64,000 bases of DNA from an uncultured Chitinophaga sp. (GTDB lineage Bacteria > Bacteroidota > Bacteroidia > Chitinophagales > Chitinophagaceae): positions 108,415 to 172,414 of the forward strand of contig NZ_CABHOU010000042.1 in assembly GCF_902168175.1 (NCBI RefSeq). The letters are read 5' to 3'. A program made the translations under genes and the position numbers. The notes below the pieces were generated by a model. The model was given only the letters and a program-made list of their open reading frames with translations, searched no databases and was not told the DNA's origin. Shown here piece after piece: positions 25,565 through 34,500 of the stretch; position 1 is the stretch's first letter; every line of letters begins with the position of its first letter.

Positions 25565-26668
25565 TTAACAACCGGCCAGGAACTGCGACTGGATATAGTC
25601 TACCACACTGGGTAAACTGCCTGTACGCTCAAATACTTCCAGCTGTTTATCGGCGCCGGTCCCGTTTGTAAGAATATTAGCGGTGTTCTCTACCACACTG
25701 CGGGTGCCCAGGTCATCCAGCACATCGTCCACAAAGTCGAGCAGCTCATAGATCAGTGCGCGGGCATTCACTTCCATCTCTTTACCAAAATCGATAAGGT
25801 TGCCGTCAAGCCCGTAACGCGATGCCCGCCACTTGTTTTCGTTAACGAGTGCGCGGTTGTAAATGATGAAGTTGAGGTTCTGGTTGCGCAGCTTGTATAT
25901 TTTGGCGCACACGGCCTGGAACAGTGCGGCCAGTGTAATGGTTTCCTTTACGGTGAGCGGTATGTCACAGATCCGGAACTCTACGGTGTCGAAGAAGGGG
26001 TGTACGCGAAGGTCCCACCATACTTTCTTCGCATTATCTATACAATTGGTTTTTACCAGTAGTTTAATGTAGTTGTCGTATTCCTCGATGCTCGCAAAGT
26101 AGTCGGGAATACCAGTTCTCGGGAATTTGTCGAACACCTTTGTACGGAACGATTTAAAGCCGGTATTACGCCCTTCCCAGAAAGGAGAGTTCGTACTCAG
26201 CGCAAAGATGTGAGGGAGGAAGTAACGAACAGAATTGGCAATGTGTAAGGCCATTTCCCTATTCTGCATACCCACATGTACGTGTAAGCCAAATATGAGG
26301 TTACTACGGGCAGCGTCCTGCATTTCGTTTACCAGTTCGAAGTAACGCGGATGATCGGTAATCAGTTGCGCTTCCCATTTGGAGAAGGGGTGTGTGCCGG
26401 ATGCTCCGATCGTAAATCCAAGGTCGCCTGCAATTTGTGTGATGGTTTTGCGCAACAGCACCACATCTTCATGCGCCTCCTGTATGTTTTTGCAGATGCG
26501 GGTACCCACTTCCACAACGGCCTGGTGCATTTCTGCTTTCACCTGATCTTTGATCACTTTGTGGGCCTGCTCTACTATCTTTTGTTCATGGCTTTTAAGT
26601 TCCCTCGTTTGAGGGTCCATTACCATGTACTCTTCTTCTATTCCCAGCGTGAGGTCTTTAAAGTCCAT
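25565..26668 (-). CDS. GCS2-family carboxylate-amine ligase (YbdK-like)
   Basis: A 367-residue protein of the glutamate-cysteine ligase family 2 (COG2170). The fold is glutamine-synthetase-like and forms an amide between a carboxylate, usually the Glu gamma-carboxyl, and an amine at the expense of ATP. Motifs are LGIEEEYMVMDP at the N terminus (metal-binding Glu residues), FGLHVHVGM near residue 125, and NENKWRASRYGLDG near residue 280. No glutathione synthetase gene accompanies it, so plain glutathione synthesis is not indicated. Its neighbours on both sides are an ATP-grasp ligase and an amidotransferase. The substrate is unknown. Confidence 0.88.
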   Translation of the reverse strand: MDFKDLTLGIEEEYMVMDPQTRELKSHEQKIVEQAHKVIKDQVKAEMHQAVVEVGTRICKNIQEAHEDVVLLRKTITQIAGDLGFTIGASGTHPFSKWEAQLITDHPRYFELVNEMQDAARSNLIFGLHVHVGMQNREMALHIANSVRYFLPHIFALSTNSPFWEGRNTGFKSFRTKVFDKFPRTGIPDYFASIEEYDNYIKLLVKTNCIDNAKKVWWDLRVHPFFDTVEFRICDIPLTVKETITLAALFQAVCAKIYKLRNQNLNFIIYNRALVNENKWRASRYGLDGNLIDFGKEMEVNARALIYELLDFVDDVLDDLGTRSVVENTANILTNGTGADKQLEVFERTGSLPSVVDYIQSQFLAGC

Positions 26669-26705
26669 ATGGATGCAATTTATAGCTATAAAATGGAATT
26701 TTGTT

Positions 26706-27671
26706 TTACAGCGAGGTTTCGTCCAGTTGCGTTTTGGCTACGGCATGTTGAATAAACTGGCCCCAGGTAAGATTGTCTAGTTTGGGTTTGGCGGCTTTGG
26801 CACGTTCAATGGCATACCTGGCCATCGTAGCCACTACCCATTCGAAGTTGGCTTCACCCACAGAGGGCAGGTCGGCATCGGGTGCAGGGTTACAGAAATC
26901 GATAGCGTAAGGTATACCATCTTTAACGGCCATTTCAACGGTATTAAAATCGTAACCGAGGTATCGGTTCAGTTTTAACACATAACCTTCAATGGTTTTA
27001 AGCAGTTTGGGTTTATCGGCAAAGTTGGCCTGATAGCGGGCATGGTGGGGGTTACGGGGATCGTAAGGCATAATGCGCACGTATTTGCCGCCAATACAAT
27101 AACAGCGGTAGTACGACTCAAAAGTAATTTCTTCCTGTAACAGCATTACAAGCTGGCCGGTTTCTTTATGTTTTTCGTAGAATTCATTCTTGTCTTCTAA
27201 CCGGTACACGTTTTTCCATCCTCCGCCTGCAAAGGGTTTCATATAGGCGGGGAAACCCACGTAGTTAAATATCGCGTCCCAGTCGAGGGGATAGGCAAGG
27301 TTACGGAAAGAGGTATTGCTGGTATCGGCCGGCAGTTCATGGGAGGGGAGTATCACCGTTTTGGGCACGGGTACGCCCAGCTTTACTGCCAGTGCATTGT
27401 TAAAGAACTTTTCATCCGCGCTCCACCAAAATGGGTTGTTGATCACGGCCGTTCCACTGATAGCAGCATTTTTCAGAAAGGCACGGTAGAAAGGCACATC
27501 CTGCGAAATACGGTCTACTATCACGGTGTAATCCGACGCTGCGCCCTGCATCACTTTATCGATCTGCACAAATTCGGCGCCGATGCCCGTAGGCGCGGTC
27601 TTATTAACTCTTTCTACAAAGGCCTGTGGAAAGGTGTTTTCCTGGCCGAATAAGATCCCTATTTTTTTCAT
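26706..27671 (-). CDS. RimK-like ATP-grasp ligase
   Basis: A 321-residue ATP-grasp protein. A pre-ATP-grasp domain (KKIGILFGQENTFP) is followed by the ATP-binding region (FPAYMKPFAGGGWKNVYRL; VMLLQEEITFESYYRCYCIGG). The metal site is VEMAV...YAIDFCNPAPDADLP, where the Asp and Asn replace the usual E-x-N. Such enzymes make an acyl-phosphate and couple it to an amine, forming a peptide or amide. The start at MKKIGILFG (27671) is preferred to an upstream in-frame GTG/ATG that would overlap the esterase gene. Spacing is 32 nt to the esterase and 37 nt to the GCS2 gene. Confidence 0.82.
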   Translation of the reverse strand: MKKIGILFGQENTFPQAFVERVNKTAPTGIGAEFVQIDKVMQGAASDYTVIVDRISQDVPFYRAFLKNAAISGTAVINNPFWWSADEKFFNNALAVKLGVPVPKTVILPSHELPADTSNTSFRNLAYPLDWDAIFNYVGFPAYMKPFAGGGWKNVYRLEDKNEFYEKHKETGQLVMLLQEEITFESYYRCYCIGGKYVRIMPYDPRNPHHARYQANFADKPKLLKTIEGYVLKLNRYLGYDFNTVEMAVKDGIPYAIDFCNPAPDADLPSVGEANFEWVVATMARYAIERAKAAKPKLDNLTWGQFIQHAVAKTQLDETSL

Positions 27672-27703
27672 GGAAGCATTTTTCAAAGGATGAATAAACA
27701 GGT

Positions 27704-28411
27704 TTATTTCATGAGTGAAAGATAGCAGGGGAACATCTCTTTCCATACCGGCCAGTCATGTACCGCATTGGGCCTTATGTCCAGCCAGTGTGATATGTTC
27801 TTTGCTGCCAGTATGCCCGACATATGTTCGTTCTGCGACCTGGTAATATCCCGGTCGGCGGTGCCCAGCACAATGCCCATCCGCCAGAGGTCGGGATGTT
27901 GGTTGTCGCGGAGATAATCAACCGGGTTATGATAATATACGTTGTCGTCGTAATAGTTTTCCATCCGGAAACGGATGTCGAAAATGCCGCTGATGGAGAA
28001 CAGGTAAGATACGCTCTCCGGGTAACGGAACGCGAAGTTGGCGGCATGGTAACCACCGAAACTGCAGCCTGCTACCGCTATGCGCGAAAAACCCGTTTCT
28101 TCAATGGCCCTGGGCATAATTTCGTCGTGCAGCAGTTTGTCGTACCCCTGATGATGTAACGCTCTTTCATGCGGACGAACATGCTTGTTGTACCAGCTCC
28201 ATTCGTCTACACTGTCTACACAGTAAATCTTTACCAGCCCATTGTCCACGAACCACGAAGCGGCATCTATCAATCCCCTATCTTTACTCTCATAATAACG
28301 GCCCATTGAGGTGGGAAAGAATATCAACGGAAATCCCCTGTCGCCGAATACGAGCATTTCAAATTCTCTTCCGATGTTGGGTGAATGCCATTTGTAGTAG
28401 TTTTCTATCAC
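27704..28411 (-). CDS. Alpha/beta-hydrolase esterase (COG4947-like), first gene of the amidoligase operon
   Basis: A 235-residue cytoplasmic hydrolase without signal peptide. The nucleophile elbow GCSFGG holds Ser near residue 117. Asp in VLGTADRD and His in NAVHDWPVW can complete the triad. It resembles the short putative-esterase branch (COG4947). It begins with GTG (28411). It heads the minus-strand run of seven genes and faces a second, different esterase gene across a 305-bp gap. It may release or trim the amide product of the ligases, but this is inference from position. Confidence 0.8.
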   Translation of the reverse strand: MIENYYKWHSPNIGREFEMLVFGDRGFPLIFFPTSMGRYYESKDRGLIDAASWFVDNGLVKIYCVDSVDEWSWYNKHVRPHERALHHQGYDKLLHDEIMPRAIEETGFSRIAVAGCSFGGYHAANFAFRYPESVSYLFSISGIFDIRFRMENYYDDNVYYHNPVDYLRDNQHPDLWRMGIVLGTADRDITRSQNEHMSGILAAKNISHWLDIRPNAVHDWPVWKEMFPCYLSLMK

Positions 28412-28716
28412 TTGGGTACGTTTGGGTGAAAAATCAGGACAGCACTATAAATTTATCTGTTAGCGTTAACAAAGTCAAATTATTTAGGACAGATGCAAAC
28501 CTTTGAACATTATGTTTTGTTTAATTAGTCCACCGCTGTATTTGTAAGGCACAAAGATTGCCGATATTTACCTGGTTCACTACGGGAACGCTACCACACG
28601 TTATGAAAATCAATTATTGCATGGTGAATAATTATATGTTTACTTTTTTACAAATTATCACCTGTTTTTCATGTATCTAAACCGTATTCGTTAAACTTTT
28701 TTCGTTAAATTTAGGT
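28412..28716. other. Divergent control region between two esterase genes
   Basis: A 305-bp AT-rich gap that must hold the promoters of the amidoligase operon (minus) and the divergent esterase (plus). Near the plus-strand gene a direct repeat TCGTTAAA occurs twice, 17 bp apart, just before TAAATTTAGG and the ATG. No clear -7 element for the minus strand was found. No ORF or RNA was recognised. Confidence 0.4.
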
Positions 28717-29526
28717 ATGGGCAGTAAAGCAAGTACAAAAAAGGTCAGAATTGACCACTTCCTACAATTCTCTTCCTTTCTACAAAGGGAAGTTGTGTTC
28801 GACTGCTATGTTCCGGCCACCCCGCCTCCCGATGGTCCTGCAAGACTCTTAATATTGAACGATGGTCAGGATATGCAGGCACTGGGGCTGGAGCAGATAC
28901 TGGAAACCCTGTTCCGCAACAAAGCCATCCGCCTCTATGTAGTAGCTATTCATGCCGGCCCGCAGCGCAGGCAGGAGTATGGTACAGCGGGTTACGTCGA
29001 TGCGCAGGGCCGTGGCTGTAAGGCCGACCTGTACACCCGTTTCATGATGAAGGAACTCGTGCCTTTCGTTCAGCAACAATATCATCTTCATTTTGATAAA
29101 AAAGCCATAGCAGGTTTCTCTTTAGGTGGTTTATCCGCGCTGGATATCGCCTGGAACCATCCGCAGGATTTCCAGTCGGTGGGTATCTTTTCGGGCTCTC
29201 TCTGGTGGCGTAGCCGCGATGTTGGTAATGGGTATAAAGAGGAAAGCGACCGCATTATGCACCGCCAGATCCGTGAAGGCAACTTCGATCCCTCTCTGAA
29301 GTTCTTCCTGCAGTGCGGCACTAATGACGAGGAAGCCGACCGCAACGCCAATGGCGTTATCGATTCGGTAGACGATACCGAGGCGCTGATAGAGGCATTG
29401 GAAAAGAAAGGTTACGTGAAAGGGCAACAGATAGAATACTCTTTGGTGAAGGGTGGTAAACACGACCTGGCTACCTGGGCCGGCGTAATGCCGAAATTCC
29501 TGGAGTGGATGTCGGCCGATGCTTAA
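28717..29526 (+). CDS. Enterochelin-esterase-like alpha/beta hydrolase
   Basis: A 269-residue hydrolase of the Fes/YieL-like esterase group. It has strand RLLILNDGQDMQAL, the nucleophile elbow GFSLGG (Ser near residue 130), an acid in FLQCGTNDEEADRN, and His in KGGKHDLATW near the C terminus. No signal peptide is visible, so it acts in the cytoplasm. Members of this group cleave ester or amide links in siderophores and related conjugates. It diverges from the amidoligase operon and is likely co-regulated with it; no siderophore genes are present in the window. Confidence 0.82.
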   Translation: MGSKASTKKVRIDHFLQFSSFLQREVVFDCYVPATPPPDGPARLLILNDGQDMQALGLEQILETLFRNKAIRLYVVAIHAGPQRRQEYGTAGYVDAQGRGCKADLYTRFMMKELVPFVQQQYHLHFDKKAIAGFSLGGLSALDIAWNHPQDFQSVGIFSGSLWWRSRDVGNGYKEESDRIMHRQIREGNFDPSLKFFLQCGTNDEEADRNANGVIDSVDDTEALIEALEKKGYVKGQQIEYSLVKGGKHDLATWAGVMPKFLEWMSADA

Positions 29527-29551
29527 TTAATTATCCAGACTCTTAATAAAG

Positions 29552-29573
29552 AAGGCAGCCACCCGGCTGCCTT
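29552..29573. terminator. Bidirectional terminator between esterase and GNAT genes
   Basis: A 9-bp stem AAGGCAGCC / GGCTGCCTT with loop ACCC. The plus-strand exit is TCGTTTT; on the minus strand the exit is CTTTATTAAG. Confidence 0.75.
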
Positions 29574-29581
29574 TCGTTTTA

Positions 29582-30085
29582 TCAGGCTATTCGCTTTCCT
29601 ACAATGATCAAACTTCTTTCTACGCCGTCCAGCACTGCAATGTTGGGCAGGTTGGCCCAATCTGTAAAACCGAAATGGTAGAACAATTTAAGGCTTGGTC
29701 CGTTGTGGGCGAATATAAAACCAAGCACCGTACGCACTTTGTACTTCGGTGCCTCGTCCAGCACATGCTGCAGCACCTTCTTCCCCAAACCTTTACCACG
29801 CTGGCGCTCGTCCAGGTAAATGCTTACTTCCACCGTGCCATCATAGGCCGGGCGACCGTAAAATGATGAGAAGCTTACCCATCCAACGGTTGTTCCCTGT
29901 TCATCTTCCACCATCCATAAAGGGCGCTTAGTAGTATCGTGTTTTTTGAACCAGTCGTGCCGGCTTTCCACCGTTATAGGTTCGGTATCGGCCGTCACCA
30001 TACGGCCGGGGATGGTAGAATTGTAAATCTCAACGATCTGCGGGAGGTCGTTTATGGTTGCATTTCTGAATTGAATATCTGCCAT
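29582..30085 (-). CDS. GNAT-family N-acetyltransferase
   Basis: A 167-residue acetyltransferase resembling phosphinothricin/amino-acid N-acetyltransferases. RNATINDLPQIVEIYN opens the fold, VEVSIYLDERQRGKGLGKKVL is the acetyl-CoA-binding motif A (near residue 90-105), and FAHNGPSLKLFYHFGF is motif B. It is cytoplasmic and the acceptor is unknown. It is convergent with the esterase gene and shares its terminator. A -7 element upstream suggests it is transcribed alone. Confidence 0.88.
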   Translation of the reverse strand: MADIQFRNATINDLPQIVEIYNSTIPGRMVTADTEPITVESRHDWFKKHDTTKRPLWMVEDEQGTTVGWVSFSSFYGRPAYDGTVEVSIYLDERQRGKGLGKKVLQHVLDEAPKYKVRTVLGFIFAHNGPSLKLFYHFGFTDWANLPNIAVLDGVERSLIIVGKRIA

Positions 30086-30102
30086 GTTGTCGTTGTCTGC
30101 GG

Positions 30103-30110
30103 CAAATATA
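30103..30110 (-). promoter_or_regulatory. Candidate -7 element for the GNAT gene
   Basis: On the minus strand TATATTTG fits TAnnTTTG, 17 nt before the ATG at 30085. Confidence 0.4.
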
Positions 30111-30237
30111 AGTCATCATATATTTCCTTTTTTCTCCCAATCGAACAAACCAATAACTAACATATTTACGAAATATTCATATTGGTAAGAGGTATAATGT
30201 TTGCTGCATTGATGCACACACTAAAACAATCTTAAAC

Positions 30238-31035
30238 ATGGGTATTCAAACAGGGATTTTCCCTTTCACAGGTAAATTAGGTACCGCCATCGGCTACCTC
30301 TATCGGGGCAAATATTGCTTCCGGTCAATGCCTTCGTCGGTAAAACAAACGGAGGCCACACGTAAAGCAGCCAGCGATTTCGGAACGGCCTCCCGTTCGG
30401 CCCGCCTGCTGCGGCAGGCACTCGATTCAGTTTGCGATCTTAGTTATGATACTACTTTCGGGAACCGCCTTAACCGCGCCATGGGCAGCGTATTACGTGC
30501 CGATATGGAACATAAGCGCGGCCGCCGCCGTATCAGCAACGGCGACTTAACGCGCCTTAGCGGCTTCCGTGTAAACAGCAACACCTTCGTACACGACGAA
30601 ACCGGGATCGTACGCCACTTCGGCGGGCACATCTCCGTCACCATCACTAATCCCGGCCGCAATATCCCGCCTAAAGCCAACGCCATGCAGTACCGCGCCA
30701 TCGCCCTGCTGCCCGACTTCGCCCTCGGCACCTGTCAAACGGTAGTATCGGAGGCTGTGGTGTTCAACCCTCAGACAGATCAGGGAGAAGTAGAGCTGAT
30801 GTTGCCCGTACCGGCCAGCAGCCAGGCCATCATCGTGGTAGAAGTGACCTGCTGTAACGACCGTGGTACCATGCGCATGAAGTTCTTCAACGCGCTTGAT
30901 ATCATCGGTGTAATGCCACCTATGAAAGCAGAGCGTCCTGCTAAAGCCAAACCGGTATCGAAGAAAGAGAAGGGGAGTGCGTTGCCATTAGTAGCGGTGC
31001 ATTATCCGGCAGGTAATCAATATTCTCCAGGTTAG
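30238..31035 (+). CDS. DUF6266-like conserved protein
   Basis: A 265-residue cytoplasmic protein without signal peptide or known catalytic motif. The N terminus (IFPFTGKLGTAIGYLYRGK, then FRSMP) resembles a Bacteroidota family of small proteins that begin with an S/T-G-x-(I/L)-G motif and a YRGK/YGGK turn (DUF6266-like; my identification is tentative). Residues ~45-120 are basic and Arg-rich, ~125-215 are beta-rich, and the tail is Lys/Ala/Pro-rich. The following 430 bp contains a repeat tract of 11-bp period. A nucleic-acid-related or structural role is possible but unproven. Confidence 0.6.
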   Translation: MGIQTGIFPFTGKLGTAIGYLYRGKYCFRSMPSSVKQTEATRKAASDFGTASRSARLLRQALDSVCDLSYDTTFGNRLNRAMGSVLRADMEHKRGRRRISNGDLTRLSGFRVNSNTFVHDETGIVRHFGGHISVTITNPGRNIPPKANAMQYRAIALLPDFALGTCQTVVSEAVVFNPQTDQGEVELMLPVPASSQAIIVVEVTCCNDRGTMRMKFFNALDIIGVMPPMKAERPAKAKPVSKKEKGSALPLVAVHYPAGNQYSPG

Positions 31036-31469
31036 ATAATAAGTTGTTTGTTTGTCCGGCGGCGGTGCGTAGCCGGCGCATCGTCATGTCTATACCTGTC
31101 AAAACACTGTTTGGTCGCGGTTTTTAGCCCCTTTGTACCCCCATTATCTCATCAATTTTACTTGTTTTCATGGCCCAAATCGGTATTTTATGCCTTCAGG
31201 CAGTCTCCGTTGCAAGTCCAACTCACTTTCAGATCAAGTCCACGTTTTCTCCATGTCAACTCGCTTTATCCTGGTTCTATCTCGGTTCTATCCTGGTTCT
31301 ATCTACGTACTATCGGCCTGTTGTCTTATGGTATCAACCATGTGTCACTTGTGTTATCCATCTTTATCTAAATAGTTTTGCCGGTGCAGGTAACTGTTCT
31401 GTTATCTATCTGCCCCATGATTGTTCCCGATAACCGTGCTTGTATCAACTCATCTCTCTAAAAAAAGAA
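31036..31469. other. Non-coding stretch with repeats after the DUF6266-like gene
   Basis: About 430 bp without a convincing gene. Overlapping short frames here run through repeats and look spurious. It contains the 11-bp-period tract at 31213-31311. Pyrimidine-rich strand bias is visible throughout. Confidence 0.5.
31213..31311. repeat. Degenerate tandem array, 11-bp period
   Basis: Nine consecutive 11-bp units in one phase. The best are ATCCTGGTTCT (31268-31278), ATCTCGGTTCT (31279-31289), ATCCTGGTTCT (31290-31300) and ATCTACGTACT (31301-31311). The earlier units are diverged, but CAAGTCCAACT (31213) and CAAGTCCACGT (31235) are related exactly two periods apart. The period equals that of the array at 61401-61543. 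Confidence 0.6.
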
Positions 31470-31492
31470 AGGGCTGCCTGCCCGGCAACCCT
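31470..31492 (-). terminator. Distal terminator after the TonB-receptor gene
   Basis: On the minus strand an 8-bp stem GGGTTGCC / GGCAGCCC (one G-T pair) is followed by TTTCTTTTTTT. It lies 70 nt beyond the receptor stop, behind a first hairpin. Confidence 0.65.
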
Positions 31493-31513
31493 TCTGATAT
31501 GCTAAAAAGAAGA

Positions 31514-31534
31514 GGGCCGGCCACCGGCCAGCCC
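31514..31534 (-). terminator. Proximal terminator after the TonB-receptor gene
   Basis: A 9-bp GC-rich stem GGGCTGGCC / GGCCGGCCC (one G-T) with a 3-nt loop, then CTCTTCTTTTT on the minus strand. Confidence 0.7.
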
Positions 31535-31562
31535 CCAATATTAATTGGCAACTTATCGCTCG

Positions 31563-34500
31563 TTAGAAGCTATATCTCGCACCCAGCTGCATTCTCCAGC
31601 GGGAGGTGAACTGGTTTGTATAGTACTCTTCAGGAGGACCATCGTTACCGTTCAGGCGGCGGCGGTCATACTGGAATACAGCTTCTTTGGTAACAGCATC
31701 TCTTGACGAGAAGGTAACCGGTGTGGATACGTAGTTACCGATGAAGTGTGTTCTGCCCCATTTATTGTTCAGCAGGTTCGTTAAGTTCAGCACGTCCATT
31801 GACAGTTGGATCTTATGTGTTTTGTAGATCACGAAATCCTGTGTGAGCTTGAAGTCAACTACATGCTCAAAAGGCGTTCTTGAACCGTATTTCTCTACGT
31901 TTTTACCTCTTCTGCTGCTCAGGTATTTATCGCTTTTGATCAGGTCGTTGAAGTCTTCGCGCTGCTGTGCTTCAGAACGAACGTAGCTACCGGTAAATGG
32001 TGCGAAACGCATCGTGCTGATCTCTGCTTCTGTAGGCACATACAACAGGTCGTTGTTGCCGCCACTGCCGATATCGTCACCGGTAGGATCGGAAGAAGAG
32101 TTAAAGTATACCCATGAGTAAGGGGTACCGCTCTGGCCATTATAGAAGAAGCTTACGTTAGTGGCAAACATCTTTTTAGGACCGTATTTAAATGACTGGC
32201 TTACTACAGCTAATACCCTGTGACCCAGGTCATAACGGGAAATGCCGTAAGCCGGGTTGTTCAAACCTTCTGTGTTTGGAGAGAAACGGTAGTTAGAGTT
32301 GGCAGTTGAGTTGGTACCATCATTCAGTGAATAAGAACGGCCGAATGAGTAACCTACTTTCGCATACATGCCGGTAGTGGTAGTCTTCTGGAAATCTGCT
32401 GTCAGGTTGTAAGAATAACCTTTGCTGGTGTTTTTCAGCAGGATGATCTGATCACCCCAGGTAGTAGCATTCTTCTTCCAGGTTGGGCGCCATTCGTTAC
32501 CGCCGAAACGGGTAGAGTCGCCGGAAAGGCTGAAGTTGATGTTTTCCCAGGTAGCGTTATTGATGGTCCTGGCGAAGTTAAATTCTGCTGTGGCCACAAC
32601 ACCCCATGGTAATTGCTGATCTACTGCCAGGTTGGTTTTAAACACCTGTGGGAATTTAAAGTCACGGTCGGTAATGTTTACGTTAGCAGGGCGCGAGCTG
32701 ATGGACGCTCCGAGCGACTGGAGTTCGGCAGCGCTATACTGGCCAAGGAACGGTGCATCTGCATCGTAGCGGAAACGTAAGGCTGCAGGCACTGCTGCGT
32801 TGCTTAAGTTAACGGTGGTATACAGGTTACCGGTATTGTTGTACTGGTTAGATATCCATACAAATGGTACCCTGCCCGTAAACAAACCTACACCACCTCT
32901 GATCTGCGTTTGCGCATTGTCGAACACATCCCAGTTGAAACCGATACGGGGAGCGATCAACAAACGTTGTTTGGGCAGCTCTGAAGTGGAATAGCCGTTA
33001 AACGCAGGCTCTTTAGAAAACGCATCGTTAGCCGGAGGATTTGTTGGGAAGATAGGAAGGTCAACCCTTACACCGTAAATGATCCGCAGGTTCTTACGTA
33101 CAGCCCATTCGTCCTGTGCATACAGGCCAAGCTGCATGGCTTTAAAACCTACACCACTTTTATCGGTAGAGTCAGCAGTGTTATAGGTGATCTGGTATTG
33201 GTTAGGCCTGGCGTTGTTAGCCAAAAAGCCCGCCAGGGTGCCGTAAGAGTACCAGCCATTTGTATTTTGGATAAAGGTATTCTCCAGGTTGTAAAACTCG
33301 TTGCTGGTACCTACGGTGATAGTATGTTTACCGCGGTAAAGGGTCAAATTGTCGGTGAAGGTAAAGATGTTCTGGTCCAGCGCGTTAGACATAGAGCTGG
33401 CATCGTTACCAAAGTAAAAACGGCGTGATGGCTCAATGATCTGTACAAACGGGAACGGATCGCCGAGGAACTTCCTGCGGTCGCGCACCATATTGTAACC
33501 GATCCTGAGTTCGTTACTCATGCGGTTGGAGAACGCTGAATTCAGCTCCAGTACGGAAGTATGTGTTTTAGAAGGAAACGAATAAGAGTTGTTAAAGTAG
33601 TATACGTTTTCCTTGGTACGGTTACCAGGATTGATATCATTACCATCTACATAGCTATGACGCAGGGTAAGCCTGTGAATATTGTTGATGTTCCAGTCGA
33701 TACGGCCAAAAAGTGAAGTAGATGAACGTTCTCTCGCCTGTACGCCATAACCACCCGGATCGTAACCGTAAGTGCTTTTCAGGAAGTCGGAGAGGCCCGT
33801 TAATTCTGTTTCGGTAAAGGTTTCGAAGTCGAGCGGGTTGAAGTCAACCGGGCTTTCCCTGGTAGTGCGTTCTGCACTGGCGAAAATAAACAGTTTATTT
33901 TTGATGATCGGGCCACCAATCGTAGCACCAAATATCTTGCTTTCGAAGTTACCATACCTGGCGCGGAGGGTATCCGGAGACTTACCTACCAGGTTATCAT
34001 TCATCATATAATAGTAAGCCGAACCATGGATGTCGTTTGTACCACTCTTGGTGATGGCGTTAATACCACCGCCGGTAAAACCGCTTTGTTTTACATCGTA
34101 AGGGTTCAATACCACCTGTATTTGCTCGATGGTTTCGATGGAGATAGGGTTAGCACCAGCCTGTCCGCCATTGGTACCGGAAGCCGATAAGCCAAATACG
34201 TCGTTGGCAGTAGCACCGTCAATAGCGAACTGATTGTAACGGTTGTTCTGACCACCAAACGACACACCCAGCGATGCGCCATCGCTACCATTGGAATAGG
34301 TGCCAGCCTGTGTACTCAAACGGATGTAATCGTTCACGCTCCTGCTAACAGTAGGAAGGGTTTCTAACTGTCCACGGGAAATGGTAGTGGACGTACCGGT
34401 GTTGCCTGGATTGATGATCGCCGAACGCCTTGATATGATATTTACTTCTCCCAGTGTCTGTGAATTGTCCGACAGGGTTACGTCCAGCTTTAATGGCTGG

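Noticed and set aside
25565..26668. Classical glutathione biosynthesis
   Set aside because: GCS2 proteins of this type do not always make gamma-glutamylcysteine, and the neighbouring ATP-grasp proteins do not show glutathione-synthetase signatures I can recognise.
31048..31433. Three overlapping small plus-strand ORFs after the DUF6266-like gene
   Set aside because: They run through the 11-bp repeat tract in all three frames and give similar pseudo-repeats in each, a sign of repeat DNA rather than coding selection.
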